This document shows positions 1 to 8,579 of a DNA stretch of 64,000 bases, one piece after another. The stretch is from an uncultured Bacteroides sp. (GTDB lineage Bacteria > Bacteroidota > Bacteroidia > Bacteroidales > Bacteroidaceae): the NCBI GenBank assembly GCA_944321465.1, contig CALULL010000011.1, forward strand, positions 30,800 to 94,799, in the 5' to 3' direction. The translations under genes and the position numbers were made by a program. How positions within the stretch are numbered: position 1 is the stretch's first letter; each line of letters begins with the position of its first letter. Below the pieces are notes generated by a model. The model was given only the letters and a program-made list of their open reading frames with translations, had not been told where the DNA came from and did not search any database.

Positions 1-2
1 AC

Positions 3-1673
3 CTGAGAGGCGCGGCGGCAGTCTACGGGCTGGACTACATTCCCGGCCCTTGGATGCAGAGCATACAGGTGTCCAAGGGCGCGGCATCGGTGAGGAACGG
101 CTACGAGTCGGTTACCGGGCAGATAAACGTGGAGTACAAGAAGCCCAAGGTGGCCGACCCGTTGTTCGTCAATCTCTTTGCCAGCAGCGAAGGCCGCTAC
201 GAGGGCAATGCCGTGGGGGCATGGGAGTTGAACGACCGCCTGTCTACTGCGCTCTTCCTGAACTACTATAACGAGGAACGCTCGCACGACAAGGACGACG
301 ATACGTTCCTTGACATGCCCCGTATGCAGTCCTTCAGTGCCCTGAACCGCTGGCACTACCAGACGCCCCGCTTCGTGTCGCAGAGCGGTGTCAAGGTGCT
401 TGTCGACCGCCGCACCAGCGGACAAACCTCCCATACCCTGCACGGGGACGAGCCTTTTGCGCCCTACGTCATCCAGAACCGTGTCAACCGGGTGGAACTG
501 TTCAGCAAGAACGGCATCGTCCTCGATGCCGACCGTAACGAAAGCGTGGCCGTCATCGTCTCCGGCTCGTACCACGACCAGCAGTCGGGCTATGCCGACC
601 GTGCGTACAACGTCTACGAGTCCAACGTCTACGCCTCGCTGCTCTACGAGAGCGAGTTTGGCACACCTCACAAACTGGCGGCGGGCCTCAACCTCAACTG
701 GGACCGCTACGTGCAGCGCGGCAACGTTGTCCGGGCCTACTGTCCGCAGTGGAGCAACGCCGCCGAGACCGTCGTGGGTGCTTATGCCGAGTACACTTGG
801 ACTCCCGTCGAGCAGTTCACCCTGATGGCCGGGCTGCGTGCCGACTACAGCTCGTTGCACCGCTGGTTTGCCACGCCCCGCGTGCACCTGCGCTATGCGC
901 CTGCCTCGTGGCTCAGCCTGCGGGCATCGGCAGGCAAGGGCTACCGCACGACCTTCGTCCTGCCCGAGAACAGCTATCTGCTGGCCAGCAGCCGCACGTG
1001 GCACATCGCTCCCGACCTGGAGCAGGAGGAGGCTTGGAACTACGGTGTCAGCGCGTCGTTCTACATCCCCGTCAAGGACAAGGAGCTGACGCTGAACGCC
1101 GAGTGGTACTACACCCACTTCCAAAATCAGGTTGTTGTCGACCTGGACACGGATGCCCACGCCGTCTACTTCTATAACCTCGACGGACGTTCTTCCTCCA
1201 GCGTGTTCCAGGTGGAGGCCAGCTATCCGCTCTTCCGGGGCTTCACGCTGCTGGGGGCTTACCGCTGGATGGACGTGCGCAACACGTATGCCGGACGGGA
1301 GCTGCGCAAGCCGCTGACGAGCCGCTACAAGGCCCTGCTCACGGCTTCCTATGAGACGCATCTGCGCAAGTGGCAGTTTGACGCGACGGTACAGTTCAAC
1401 GGCGGTGGCCGCATGCCTACGCCCGATGCCGACCGTCCGTTGTGGGGCACGACGTTCCCCTCGTTCGTCCAGCTCAACGCCCAGATAACCCGTCGCTTCC
1501 GCCGCTGGAGCATCTACCTGGGAGGGGAGAACCTGACGGGCTTCAGGCAAGAGAACGCCGTGGTGGCGGCGGGCGACCCCTACGGGCGCGACTTTGACGC
1601 GACGATGGTGTGGGGACCCACGATGGGCCGCAAGTTCTACCTCGGCGTGCGCTACAACATACCCAAGCTGTGA
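3..1673 (+). CDS. TonB-dependent outer-membrane receptor, C-terminal part (cut by window start)
   Basis: The reading frame is already open at base 3, so this is the last 556 residues of a larger protein. The first visible residues (IPGPWMQSIQVSKG, then GYESVTGQINVEY) are the end of a TonB plug domain. The rest is rich in alternating aromatic and polar strands typical of the 22-strand barrel. Such receptors move a bound substrate across the outer membrane using TonB energy. An HMA metal-binding protein starts 38 bases downstream in the same direction, so a metal or metal complex is an inferred substrate, not a demonstrated one. The N-terminal signal, TonB box and any carboxypeptidase-like domain lie outside the window. 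Confidence 0.9.
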   Translation: MRGAAAVYGLDYIPGPWMQSIQVSKGAASVRNGYESVTGQINVEYKKPKVADPLFVNLFASSEGRYEGNAVGAWELNDRLSTALFLNYYNEERSHDKDDDTFLDMPRMQSFSALNRWHYQTPRFVSQSGVKVLVDRRTSGQTSHTLHGDEPFAPYVIQNRVNRVELFSKNGIVLDADRNESVAVIVSGSYHDQQSGYADRAYNVYESNVYASLLYESEFGTPHKLAAGLNLNWDRYVQRGNVVRAYCPQWSNAAETVVGAYAEYTWTPVEQFTLMAGLRADYSSLHRWFATPRVHLRYAPASWLSLRASAGKGYRTTFVLPENSYLLASSRTWHIAPDLEQEEAWNYGVSASFYIPVKDKELTLNAEWYYTHFQNQVVVDLDTDAHAVYFYNLDGRSSSSVFQVEASYPLFRGFTLLGAYRWMDVRNTYAGRELRKPLTSRYKALLTASYETHLRKWQFDATVQFNGGGRMPTPDADRPLWGTTFPSFVQLNAQITRRFRRWSIYLGGENLTGFRQENAVVAAGDPYGRDFDATMVWGPTMGRKFYLGVRYNIPKL

Positions 1674-1711
1674 GAGACTCCTTATGAAGAAAACCTCAAA
1701 ACATAGAAACG

Positions 1712-2032
1712 ATGAAGACAAAAGCATTTGCATTGCTCGCGCTGCTGACGGCGGGTCTCGTCCTGCCGGTTTCGGCCAAAGACAAGAAAGAAAAGGAAAA
1801 GGTGACTTTCCTGGTGTCGATGACCTGTGAGAGTTGCCAGAAACGCATCGAGAAGAACATTGCCTTCGAGAAGGGGGTGACTGACCTCGAAGTGGACCTG
1901 CCCAAGAAGCTGGTGACCATAGAGTATCGCACGGACAAGACCTCGCCCGAGGAACTGAAGGCCGCCTTGCAGGAGCTGGGCTACACGGCCATGCCCTTCA
2001 AAGGCCACAAGGGCGAGGAACAGAAGCAGTAA
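1712..2032 (+). CDS. Periplasmic heavy-metal-associated (HMA) domain protein
   Basis: A 106-residue protein with an N-terminal signal peptide ending near VSA (residues 20-22), followed by a lysine-rich linker and one HMA fold. The metal site MTCESC (Cys39 and Cys42) fits the MxCxxC consensus for soft-metal binding, and the closing ELGYTA segment is also typical of HMA domains. The family binds Cu(I) or related ions as chaperones or sensors. Unlike cytosolic CopZ, this copy is exported. It follows the TonB receptor closely and probably shares its transcript, suggesting a periplasmic acceptor for an imported metal. The specific metal cannot be read from sequence. Confidence 0.85.
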   Translation: MKTKAFALLALLTAGLVLPVSAKDKKEKEKVTFLVSMTCESCQKRIEKNIAFEKGVTDLEVDLPKKLVTIEYRTDKTSPEELKAALQELGYTAMPFKGHKGEEQKQ

Positions 2033-2073
2033 CCGGCTGCGGGCCCACAGGCCCTCGACACCCCGCCGGGAGG

Positions 2074-2183
2074 CAGTGAAGAAGCCGCCGAAGGGCACAC
2101 CTGTGCCACCGCGCTGGCTCTCCTGTACCCCCGAGGGGGCAAAGGAAGCCCCGTCTGGCAGCACAGGTGTGCTCCCGGACGGG
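2074..2183. repeat. 22-bp periodic repeat cluster A (5 units)
   Basis: Units start at 2074, 2096, 2118, 2140 and 2162, exactly 22 bp apart. The best units read CACACCTGTGCC, CAAAGGAAGCC and CACAGGTGTGCTCC followed by variable G/C-rich tails. The last two units fold back on each other as a long imperfect hairpin (CCCCGTC at about 2150 with GACGGGG at about 2178, and AGCACA with TGTGCT inside). The cluster lies between the convergent HMA and cobU genes, so it could act as a terminator for both. Member of the family also seen at seven other places in this window. Confidence 0.8.
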
Positions 2184-2220
2184 GCTTCTTCGTGTCGTTT
2201 TGTCGCGTGCCGCGACGCGC

Positions 2221-2733
2221 TCAGGGCTTCACAGTCAGAGGTATGCCACTTACCATGAGCACCACGCGGTCGGCCCGGGCCGCGATGTACTGGTTGATGT
2301 AGCCTTGCAGGTCGGCAAACTTGCGCTGCACTTCGTTGTCCGACGTGCCTCCCATACCCACTTCGTTGGTGACGAAGATGAACGTGGCCTCCTGGCTGGT
2401 GAAGCGGTCGAACTCCTGTTGCATCTCTTCGAGTGCCTTGGCCGTGTCGCTTTGCAGGTCGAAGAAGAAATTAGTGCACCACAGCGTAACGCAGTCCACC
2501 AGCACCACCTTGCCGCCCACGTCGTGACGGCTCAGGTACTTTTCCTCCTCCAGGTTGAGCCAGTGTTGTTGCCGTCGTTGCCGGTGCAACTCCACGCGTT
2601 GCCTGAAGTCCTCGTCCCAGATGCGTGCCGTGGCCAGGTAGACCGGCGTGGGCGACAGTTGCAGGGCCAGCCGTTCGGCATAGCTGCTCTTGCCCGAACG
2701 GGTTCCTCCGGTAATCAGTGTGATGTGTCTCAT
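2221..2733 (-). CDS. cobU: Adenosylcobinamide kinase / adenosylcobinamide-phosphate guanylyltransferase
   Basis: A 170-residue CobU-family enzyme. It phosphorylates adenosylcobinamide and then attaches GMP to give AdoCbi-GDP during nucleotide-loop assembly and salvage of cobalamin. Seen in the sequence: the P-loop TGGTRSGKSS near residues 8-17, the VDCVTLW segment after strand 3, and NEVGMGG followed by FADLQGYINQ, all characteristic of CobU. The length matches the family. No other cobalamin genes adjoin it here, whereas cobU is often clustered with cobT/cobS, so the remaining pathway genes are presumably elsewhere. It ends against repeat cluster A. Confidence 0.93.
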   Translation of the reverse strand: MRHITLITGGTRSGKSSYAERLALQLSPTPVYLATARIWDEDFRQRVELHRQRRQQHWLNLEEEKYLSRHDVGGKVVLVDCVTLWCTNFFFDLQSDTAKALEEMQQEFDRFTSQEATFIFVTNEVGMGGTSDNEVQRKFADLQGYINQYIAARADRVVLMVSGIPLTVKP

Positions 2734-2785
2734 TGTCGTTGATGTTCAGAGGTTTGCATGATAGGCCGCATGCGGTTGCCGGGAC

Positions 2786-4183
2786 CTACAGGTTGTTTTG
2801 CTTCAGCCGTTCGACGTAGTGGTCTATGCGCTGCATCTCGGCAGGTATGTTTATGCGTTGCGGACAGTGAGGCGAGCATTGGTTGCAGCCTATGCAGTGG
2901 CTGGCCTGGCGCAGGCGCGGCACGCTGCGGTCGTAGCCCACAAGGAAGGCTCGGCGGGCGTTGCGGTAACCGGGGTCCTGGCTGCTGGCCGGGATGTTGC
3001 CCTCATTGAGGCACTTGTTGTAGTGCAGCAGCACGGCGGGGATGTCGATGCCGTAGGGGCAGGGCATACAGTACTTGCAGTCGTTGCAAGGTATGGTGTC
3101 GAACTGCATCATCATGGTTGCCGTGTCTTGCAAGAAGTTGAACTCCTCTTCGGACAGGGGTTTCAGCGGGGAGTACGTGCGGAGGTTGTCTTGCAAGTGT
3201 TCCATGCGCGTCATGCCACTCAGGACGGTGAGCACGTCGGGAAAACTACCCGCAAACCGGAAAGCCCACGAGGCCACACTGCGCTCGGGTTCGCGCTGCT
3301 TGAGGCGTGCCACGATGTTGTCGGGCACATTGGACAGGCGGCCACCCAGCAGCGGTTCCATGATGACGGCGGGGATGTGCCGCTTCTGCAACTCGCCATA
3401 GAGATACTCGGCATCGGTGTTGCGTGGGTTGATCTGCTTGGCGTACTTCCAGTCCAGGTAGTTTAGTTGTATCTGCACGAAGTCCCACTTGTAGTAGTCG
3501 TGGCGCGACAGGAGGTAGTCGAACACGCGTATGTCCCCGTGGTAGGAAAAGCCCAGGTTGCGTATGCGTCCCGCACGGCGTTCTTCGAGCAGGTACTCCA
3601 GCACGTCGTTGTCCATGTAGCGCGCGTTGAACTCCTTCATGCCATCGTCGCCCATCCCGATGCCGTGCAGCAGCAGATAGTCGATGTAGTCCACCTGCAG
3701 TTCCTTCATAGAGTTGTGGTACATGTCGATGGAAGCCTGCCTGGGCCATGTGGACGGTGCGAAATTGGACAGTTTGGTAGCCACGAAGTAACTGTCGCGC
3801 GGATGGCGGGAGAGGGCTATGCCGGTGGCACGCTCGGACAGTCCGCGGCAATAGGCGGGAGAAGTGTCGAAGTAGTTCACTCCGTGTGCTATGGCGTAGT
3901 CGACCATCTGGTTCACCATTTCCTGGTCTATCTCCTCGTTGCCTTCGCGGGCACTGCGCCCTCCGACAGAGGGGAGGCGCATCATGCCGAATCCCAGCAG
4001 CGACACGCGGTCGCCGCTCGTCGGGTTGGTGCGGTAGGTCATTTCGCCCGTCGGTTCTTGTGTGCCCGCCGGGGTGTTGCCGTTGTTCCCTCCGCAGGCA
4101 ACCAGTCCGGCTGTAGCCAGCCCGGCGGCGCTCATGGCCTTCAGAAAGTCGCGGCGGGATATGTTGTTCTTTTTCTCTTCCAT
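2786..4183 (-). CDS. Aldo/keto reductase with C-terminal 4Fe-4S dicluster and Tat signal
   Basis: 465 residues. The N-terminus carries a twin-arginine motif (SRRDFLK, residues 9-15), a hydrophobic stretch and a possible lipobox ending at Cys30 (GLVAC). The middle is an aldo/keto reductase barrel with YFDTSPAY, ATKL and LLLHGIG covering the usual Asp, Tyr, Lys and His positions. The C-terminus has two cysteine clusters (CNDCKYCMPCPYG and CIGCNQCSPHCPQ) that would hold two [4Fe-4S] centres. This layout matches the Bacteroidales exported ferredoxin-fused aldo/keto reductases of unknown substrate. It lies 40 bp after a NapH-like Fe-S membrane protein and near tatA, suggesting export after folding and electron exchange with that protein. 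Confidence 0.88.
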   Translation of the reverse strand: MEEKKNNISRRDFLKAMSAAGLATAGLVACGGNNGNTPAGTQEPTGEMTYRTNPTSGDRVSLLGFGMMRLPSVGGRSAREGNEEIDQEMVNQMVDYAIAHGVNYFDTSPAYCRGLSERATGIALSRHPRDSYFVATKLSNFAPSTWPRQASIDMYHNSMKELQVDYIDYLLLHGIGMGDDGMKEFNARYMDNDVLEYLLEERRAGRIRNLGFSYHGDIRVFDYLLSRHDYYKWDFVQIQLNYLDWKYAKQINPRNTDAEYLYGELQKRHIPAVIMEPLLGGRLSNVPDNIVARLKQREPERSVASWAFRFAGSFPDVLTVLSGMTRMEHLQDNLRTYSPLKPLSEEEFNFLQDTATMMMQFDTIPCNDCKYCMPCPYGIDIPAVLLHYNKCLNEGNIPASSQDPGYRNARRAFLVGYDRSVPRLRQASHCIGCNQCSPHCPQRINIPAEMQRIDHYVERLKQNNL

Positions 4184-4223
4184 TGTATGAGGATTTGATG
4201 TGGGTTAGTGGTTCTTGTGGCGG

Positions 4224-5720
4224 TCAGACGGTGTGGTGTACTTCGCTGCCCTCCACGTAGATTGCGCTGAAGGGGCGTGCCGGGCAAAGGTTCTCGCAGG
4301 CCCCGCACCCGATGCAACGTTCCTCGTTCACAACCGGTATCTTGGGCGAATCGGGGTCGGCGGGATCGGACGGCACCATCAGTATGGCCCCGGTCGGACA
4401 GTGGCGGGCACAGTTGCCGCAGTCTACGCCGTCGGTCAGCGGCACGCAGTTCTTCTTTATCCACACGGCGTGCCCTATTTGTGTGGCCGACTTGTCGGCC
4501 AGGCTGATGGGGCGGATGGCCCCGGCGGGGCAGACTTCGGAACAACGGTTGCACTCGGGGCGGCAGTATCCGCGTTCGTAGGACATCTCGGGCTGCATCA
4601 GGCGGAGCAGGCTGGTGGAGGGGCGCAGCACCTCGTTGGGGCAGACCGATACGCACAGCTGGCAACCGGTGCAATGCTGGGCGAAGTGGCGTGCGCTCAG
4701 TGCTCCCGGAGGCACGATGGGGGTGAACCGCCGGGGGGCTTGCTTGTCCTCGATGACGGCCAGGCCGCCGTCCACCTTCTTCTTCTCCTGCGCCAGCACA
4801 GCCGTGGAGGCCAGCAGGGCCGTGGCTCCCAGGAAGGCGCGGCGCGAGCTTTTGTCGGCTGGAGTGGTGGCCGCAGGGGCGGAAGCGGGCTTCTTGGCGG
4901 GCAGGCCGTAGGTTATGGCTCCGTGCTTGCACTCGCCGATGCAGTCCATGCAGGACACACAACGGCCGTAGTCCACGCGGTGGTGCTTGTAGTCAATGCA
5001 GGCTGCCTTGCAACGGCGGGAGCAGAGGCTGCACGACGTGCATTTGTCGGCATCAATCCTGACGCGCAACAGTGAGAAGCGGGCCAGGAAGCCCAGCACC
5101 GTGCCCACCGGGCAGATGGTGTTGCAGTAGATGCGCCCGTTGCGCCAGGCCAGCAGGCTTATAGCAACGAAGCTGACCAAGGCGATGAGAAACGTGGGCA
5201 GGCTCTTGAGCCACACCGAGGTCTCGTAGAAGGCGTAGCTGTCGGCCCGTCCGGCAAAGTAGGCCAGCAGGTTGTTGCCCCAGCCGTAGAAGGGTGCGAA
5301 GAGGTTGGAGACGATGCGTCCGTAGGAACTGTAGGGTGCCAGCAGGGCAACCAACGAGCCTGCCCCGGCCACAAGGGCGATGACAAACAGAGCCAGCACG
5401 CCGTAGCGCAGTGCCGACCGGGCGGGCGAATGGCCGAAGCGGTACTTCTGCTTCCGCGAGCGGCGACCGCTGAGCCACGACACCACGTCCTGCATCACGC
5501 CCAGCGGGCAGATGACGGAACAGTAGACCCGTCCCAGCACGAGCGTCAGAGCCACAAGTACCAGTATGACACCTACGTTGAGTGCCAGCACGGCAGGCAG
5601 AAACTGGATTTTGGCCATCCAGCCCAGCCAGGCGTGGAGTGTCCCCGTGAAGTCGAGGAACAGCAGCGTGATGGCTGCGAAGAACAGGATGGCAAGCGTT
5701 AGTCTGATTTTGCGTAACAT
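4224..5720 (-). CDS. NapH-like polyferredoxin membrane protein fused to periplasmic ferredoxin domains
   Basis: 498 residues. The N-terminal half has membrane segments and two VYCSVICPLG / IYCNTICPVG motifs typical of NapH/CcoG-type quinol-linked Fe-S membrane proteins. It is followed by cysteine sets CTSCSLCSRRC and CVSCMDC. At about residues 300-322 comes SRRAFLGATALLAS, which looks like a Tat-type signal embedded in the middle. After it come further ferredoxin clusters (CTGCQLC, CNRCSEVC, CGNCARHC, CIGCGACENLC). The arrangement reads as a NapH-like protein joined to a NapG/NapF-like ferredoxin. Inferred role: moving electrons between the quinone pool and the neighbouring exported reductase. 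It starts the operon that continues into the aldo/keto reductase. Confidence 0.85.
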   Translation of the reverse strand: MLRKIRLTLAILFFAAITLLFLDFTGTLHAWLGWMAKIQFLPAVLALNVGVILVLVALTLVLGRVYCSVICPLGVMQDVVSWLSGRRSRKQKYRFGHSPARSALRYGVLALFVIALVAGAGSLVALLAPYSSYGRIVSNLFAPFYGWGNNLLAYFAGRADSYAFYETSVWLKSLPTFLIALVSFVAISLLAWRNGRIYCNTICPVGTVLGFLARFSLLRVRIDADKCTSCSLCSRRCKAACIDYKHHRVDYGRCVSCMDCIGECKHGAITYGLPAKKPASAPAATTPADKSSRRAFLGATALLASTAVLAQEKKKVDGGLAVIEDKQAPRRFTPIVPPGALSARHFAQHCTGCQLCVSVCPNEVLRPSTSLLRLMQPEMSYERGYCRPECNRCSEVCPAGAIRPISLADKSATQIGHAVWIKKNCVPLTDGVDCGNCARHCPTGAILMVPSDPADPDSPKIPVVNEERCIGCGACENLCPARPFSAIYVEGSEVHHTV

Positions 5721-6033
5721 AGTCAGTGCATTTCTATAAGATTAGGTCGATTTGTTCGATGTTTCTTTGCCCGTCCGCCGCAGGCCGGGAGTCGCCCCGG
5801 GCTGTCCGGGCCGACGCTCCTCCAGCAACGGCCGGCGGGCCGTGTGTGCCGCGTGGGTCGCGGAGGTTGCAGCCTTGGCGGCAGGATGGCCTTTGCTCCG
5901 TGCAAAGATACGGCGATAAGGGCCAATGCTCCAACCGAAACGGCGGGCAAGTTTGCGCCTTTTCCGTCAGCGAGGCTCAGGTTGTCCTGAGTCGGGACTG
6001 CCCAAGGAGGCTCTCCGGTAGCCATCCTGCACG
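5721..6033. other. Intergenic region with the promoter of the Fe-S operon
   Basis: No gene is visible in these 313 bases. The minus-strand -7 box TATCTTTG (5903-5910) gives a leader of roughly 175 bases before the polyferredoxin start. A small stem CTCAGG/CCTGAG lies near 5979-5994. Part of the G+C-rich leader (about 5765-5800) faintly resembles the 22-bp repeat units but does not keep the period. Confidence 0.5.
5903..5910 (-). promoter_or_regulatory. Bacteroidetes -7 box for the polyferredoxin/aldo-keto reductase operon
   Basis: Plus-strand CAAAGATA, i.e. TATCTTTG on the minus strand, matching the TAnnTTTG consensus. It points toward the gene starting at 5720. No good -33 TTTG is visible at the usual distance. 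Confidence 0.5.
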
Positions 6034-6213
6034 TCAGGCAGGGTTGTCAGCCGAAGTTTTCTTGTCGGGAGCCTCGCTCTCGTTCATGCCGTCCTTGAAG
6101 CTGCGCACGCCCCGGCCCAGCCCTTTCATCAGCTCGGGTATCTTCTTGCCGCCGAATAGCAGCAGCACGATGAGGACGATGACGAGCAGTTCTTGTGTTC
6201 CTATTCCAAACAT
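6034..6213 (-). CDS. tatA: Sec-independent translocase subunit TatA/E
   Basis: A 59-residue protein beginning [14 protein letters not shown], with one transmembrane helix (about residues 6-21), then [16 protein letters not shown] and an amphipathic helix ending in a charged tail. This is the standard TatA/E layout: short membrane helix, FG hinge, amphipathic helix. TatA forms the pore-like assembly of the twin-arginine pathway, which exports folded cofactor-containing proteins. No tatC is visible in the window. The neighbouring aldo/keto reductase (SRRDFLK) and polyferredoxin (SRRAFLG) carry twin-arginine motifs, so this TatA is probably placed to serve them. Confidence 0.9.
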   Translation of the reverse strand: MFGIGTQELLVIVLIVLLLFGGKKIPELMKGLGRGVRSFKDGMNESEAPDKKTSADNPA

Positions 6214-6252
6214 AATTTTTTCTTTTGTAGTGGTTTATGAGTCGTTTCGGAG

Positions 6253-6340
6253 CAGACCTCTGCCTGCCGGGTAGTGCTCCTTCGCCCCCTCGGGGGCTTT
6301 CCTTTGCCCGGTGGCAGGCACAGGTGTGCCCGGTTGTGGG
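6253..6340. repeat. 22-bp periodic repeat cluster B (4 units)
   Basis: Units begin at 6253, 6275, 6297 and 6319. They include CAGACCTCTGCC, CTTTCCTTTGCCC and CACAGGTGTGCCC cores. An outer inverted repeat (GCCTGCCGGG with CCCGG..GGCAGGC) encloses the inner hairpin CCCCCTCGGGGG. It lies between the cupin/CMD gene and tatA, both on the minus strand, where it could end or attenuate transcription between them. Confidence 0.8.
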
Positions 6341-6422
6341 AATTGATAGGGGCGGACGGCGCGGGCAGAGGCCCGGTGTCCGCCCCCTGGGTTGATTTGT
6401 ATTTGTGGCTGGTCTATCGGTC

Positions 6423-7691
6423 TTACTTATGTTCGGGTACTACCTCGTTGAGACAGGCTATGGCGTTGAGCGTGCGCGGATAGCCTATGTAGGGCAGCAG
6501 TTGCGTCACGGTGTCGAGCAGCACTTGCTTGTCATTGCCCACCAGCAGATTGCCTGCTATGTGGCCTTTCACCTGAGGTTCGCACCCGCCCAGCGAGACG
6601 AGGATGCTGAAGGTGATGAGTTCGCGCATCTGTTTGTCAAGCCCCGTGCGCGTCTGATAGTCGCCGAAGCAATTGGCCGACAAGTAGTGCTGGATGTGGA
6701 GCTGGTTCTCGGGGGCCGAGGCATACATCTTGTCGATGGCTTCTGCGCCGAAGATGTCCTTTTGCAGTGCCAGTCCCTTCTCCATGCGGTCTTGCGGCGA
6801 GGTGGCCGACTGCGGCGGCAGAGGCGTGTCGATGCCGTGCTGCGCCAGGAAGTCGTTGAACACGCCGAGCAAGGTGCTGACGCGGGCCATGCCCACATAG
6901 GCTACCGACTGGTAGAGCACTTCGCGCATCTCCACGGGGCTGATGCCGTTGGCCAGCGCGGCTTGCAGCGTGCGGCGGTATTCGTCGGGGGTGTTCTGGG
7001 CGATGGTGGAGGCCATCGTGACGAGTATACGGGTGCGGAGGTCGAGCTTGCCGTGGCTCATCACCTCGCCGAAGGCAAAGTTGCCGAACACTTCGGCCAG
7101 CTCGGGGTCGGTCTGGGGCAGCGTGCCCGTGTCGGCGGGCAGCCACGTGGAGAGGTTGCGCCGGGCCTCGTCGGAGAGACGGCAGGCCGTCTGGCCCGTG
7201 GCCTCGCGATACTGTGCGTCGTCTACGGGGTCGAGCCACGTGTTGTGGTTGGTCTGCGGATTGCACTCTATGGCCAGGTGGGAGAACCAGCTGTCGGGGG
7301 CGGCTCCGTGCCAGTGCACCACTTCGGGGGCAATCTCCACCACATCGCCGGGCAGCAGCAGGCGCGCGGGCTGGCCTTTCTCCTGGTAGTAGCCGCGTCC
7401 GCCGACGGCTATCAGGATTTGTCCTCCGGTGTGCTTGTGCCAGTTGTTGCGGCAGCCGGGTTCAAAGGTGACGTTGTAGATGGGGCAGTTCAGCTCCTTC
7501 AGCTTGGTGAGGGGCGCCAGGTAGGACTGGCCGATGAAGTACTTCGCGTTCTGTTCGGGGTTCTTGTCGCCCACGGGGAATGCGCTGATGTTCTGGGGTA
7601 CGGGTTTCATAACTTCTTGTGCATTAATTGTGATGTTGGTGCCGATACACAGCAGAAGGAGTGCCGGCAGGACGGTCGTTAGTCTTCTCAT
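6423..7691 (-). CDS. Exported cupin plus double carboxymuconolactone-decarboxylase-like protein
   Basis: 422 residues with a signal peptide (cleavage near INAQ, residues 22-25). Residues of about 50-135 form a cupin (HKHTGGQILIAVGG, then GDVVEIAPEVVHWHG) with the usual metal-binding histidines. Two CMD-type helical domains follow (RTRILVTMASTIAQ with MREVLYQSVAYVG, and MRELITFSILVSLGG with CEPQVKGHI). CMD/AhpD-like folds often carry redox-active cysteines. Here only the second copy keeps a Cys/His pair, so enzymatic activity is uncertain. Cupin-CMD fusions are common in Bacteroidales and are often annotated only as domain proteins. It precedes tatA and the Fe-S genes on the same strand, separated by repeat cluster B. 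Confidence 0.85.
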   Translation of the reverse strand: MRRLTTVLPALLLLCIGTNITINAQEVMKPVPQNISAFPVGDKNPEQNAKYFIGQSYLAPLTKLKELNCPIYNVTFEPGCRNNWHKHTGGQILIAVGGRGYYQEKGQPARLLLPGDVVEIAPEVVHWHGAAPDSWFSHLAIECNPQTNHNTWLDPVDDAQYREATGQTACRLSDEARRNLSTWLPADTGTLPQTDPELAEVFGNFAFGEVMSHGKLDLRTRILVTMASTIAQNTPDEYRRTLQAALANGISPVEMREVLYQSVAYVGMARVSTLLGVFNDFLAQHGIDTPLPPQSATSPQDRMEKGLALQKDIFGAEAIDKMYASAPENQLHIQHYLSANCFGDYQTRTGLDKQMRELITFSILVSLGGCEPQVKGHIAGNLLVGNDKQVLLDTVTQLLPYIGYPRTLNAIACLNEVVPEHK

Positions 7692-7795
7692 ATCAGCCGT
7701 TGCGCTTTGGTGTGGTTGGTACTAAAAATGCTTTGCCGTGTCTTCCTTCCACAGGCACGTGGCAATGGTCTGCACGATATGGAAGAAGGACACGG

Positions 7796-7803
7796 CAAAG
7801 GTA
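7796..7803 (-). promoter_or_regulatory. -7 box for the cupin/CMD gene
   Basis: CAAAGGTA on the plus strand reads TACCTTTG on the minus strand, a perfect TAnnTTTG. It implies a leader of about 100 bases before 7691. Confidence 0.5.
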
Positions 7804-7855
7804 GGCCGAAAGCGGCAGGCGCGTGTTATACGGATTACAGATGTTTCTACCAAAA

Positions 7856-8530
7856 TTACTTCTGGGCTGTCCCGGCGGCGGGACGCAGCTTGTGGGCACG
7901 CTCGTAGTCCTTGCACCAGGGACGCAGGCCGCACTCGTCGCACAAGGGGGTACGTGCCTGGCAGACGTAGCGTCCGTGCAGGATGAGCCAGTGGTGGGCA
8001 ATGGGGATGTCGGCCTGAGGAATGTTGCGCACCAGCTCGCGTTCTACGCTCAGGGGGGTGGTGCAGCGGGCCGACACGAGACCCAGACGATGGCTGACGC
8101 GAAAGACGTGCGTGTCGACGGCCATTGCCGCCTTGTGGAACACGACGGACTGGACGACGTTAGCCGTCTTGCGCCCTACGCCCGGCAGGCGCACCAGTTC
8201 CTCCAGCGTGTCGGGCACCTGTCCGCCAAAGTCGCTCAGCAACATGCGGGCCATGCCTACGAGGTGGCGTGCCTTGTTGTTGGGGTAGGACACGCTGCTG
8301 ATGCATTCGTACACCGCCTCGGGCGTGGCGGCTGCCATTGCCTCGGGCGTGGGGAAGGCCTGGAAGAGGCGGGGGGTAACCAGGTTGACGCGCTTGTCGG
8401 TGCACTGGGCCGACAGGATGACGGCCACCAACAGCTGGAAGGGGTCGTCGTAGTGCAGCTCAGTCTCGGCAACGGGGCGGTTGGAGCGGAACCACTCCAG
8501 TATCTTTGTGTAACGTTCGGCTTTCTTCAT
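7856..8530 (-). CDS. nth: Endonuclease III, DNA glycosylase/AP lyase
   Basis: 224 residues. It removes oxidised pyrimidines from DNA and nicks the abasic site. Visible marks: the helix-hairpin-helix LPGVGRKTANVV containing the catalytic lysine, the AVDTHVFRVSHRLG segment containing the catalytic aspartate, and the C-terminal iron-sulfur loop CQARTPLCDECGLRPWC with C-x6-C-x2-C-x5-C spacing. Length and order are those of the family. It lies 49 bp after the MFS transporter on the same strand and may share its transcript. Confidence 0.96.
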   Translation of the reverse strand: MKKAERYTKILEWFRSNRPVAETELHYDDPFQLLVAVILSAQCTDKRVNLVTPRLFQAFPTPEAMAAATPEAVYECISSVSYPNNKARHLVGMARMLLSDFGGQVPDTLEELVRLPGVGRKTANVVQSVVFHKAAMAVDTHVFRVSHRLGLVSARCTTPLSVERELVRNIPQADIPIAHHWLILHGRYVCQARTPLCDECGLRPWCKDYERAHKLRPAAGTAQK

Positions 8531-8579
8531 ACTTGTATGGTGTTGGTAAGGAGTAAGGGAGCAGGGACAAATGGGCGGG

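Noticed and set aside
2798-3466. Long plus-strand ORF opposite the Fe-S aldo/keto reductase, and similar long antisense ORFs throughout (e.g. 6405-7682, 8571-9800, 12370-13722, 32435-34021)
   Set aside because: They lie fully opposite well-supported genes and have low-complexity, H/V/R/A-rich translations caused by the G+C-rich third codon positions of the real gene. No domain is recognisable.
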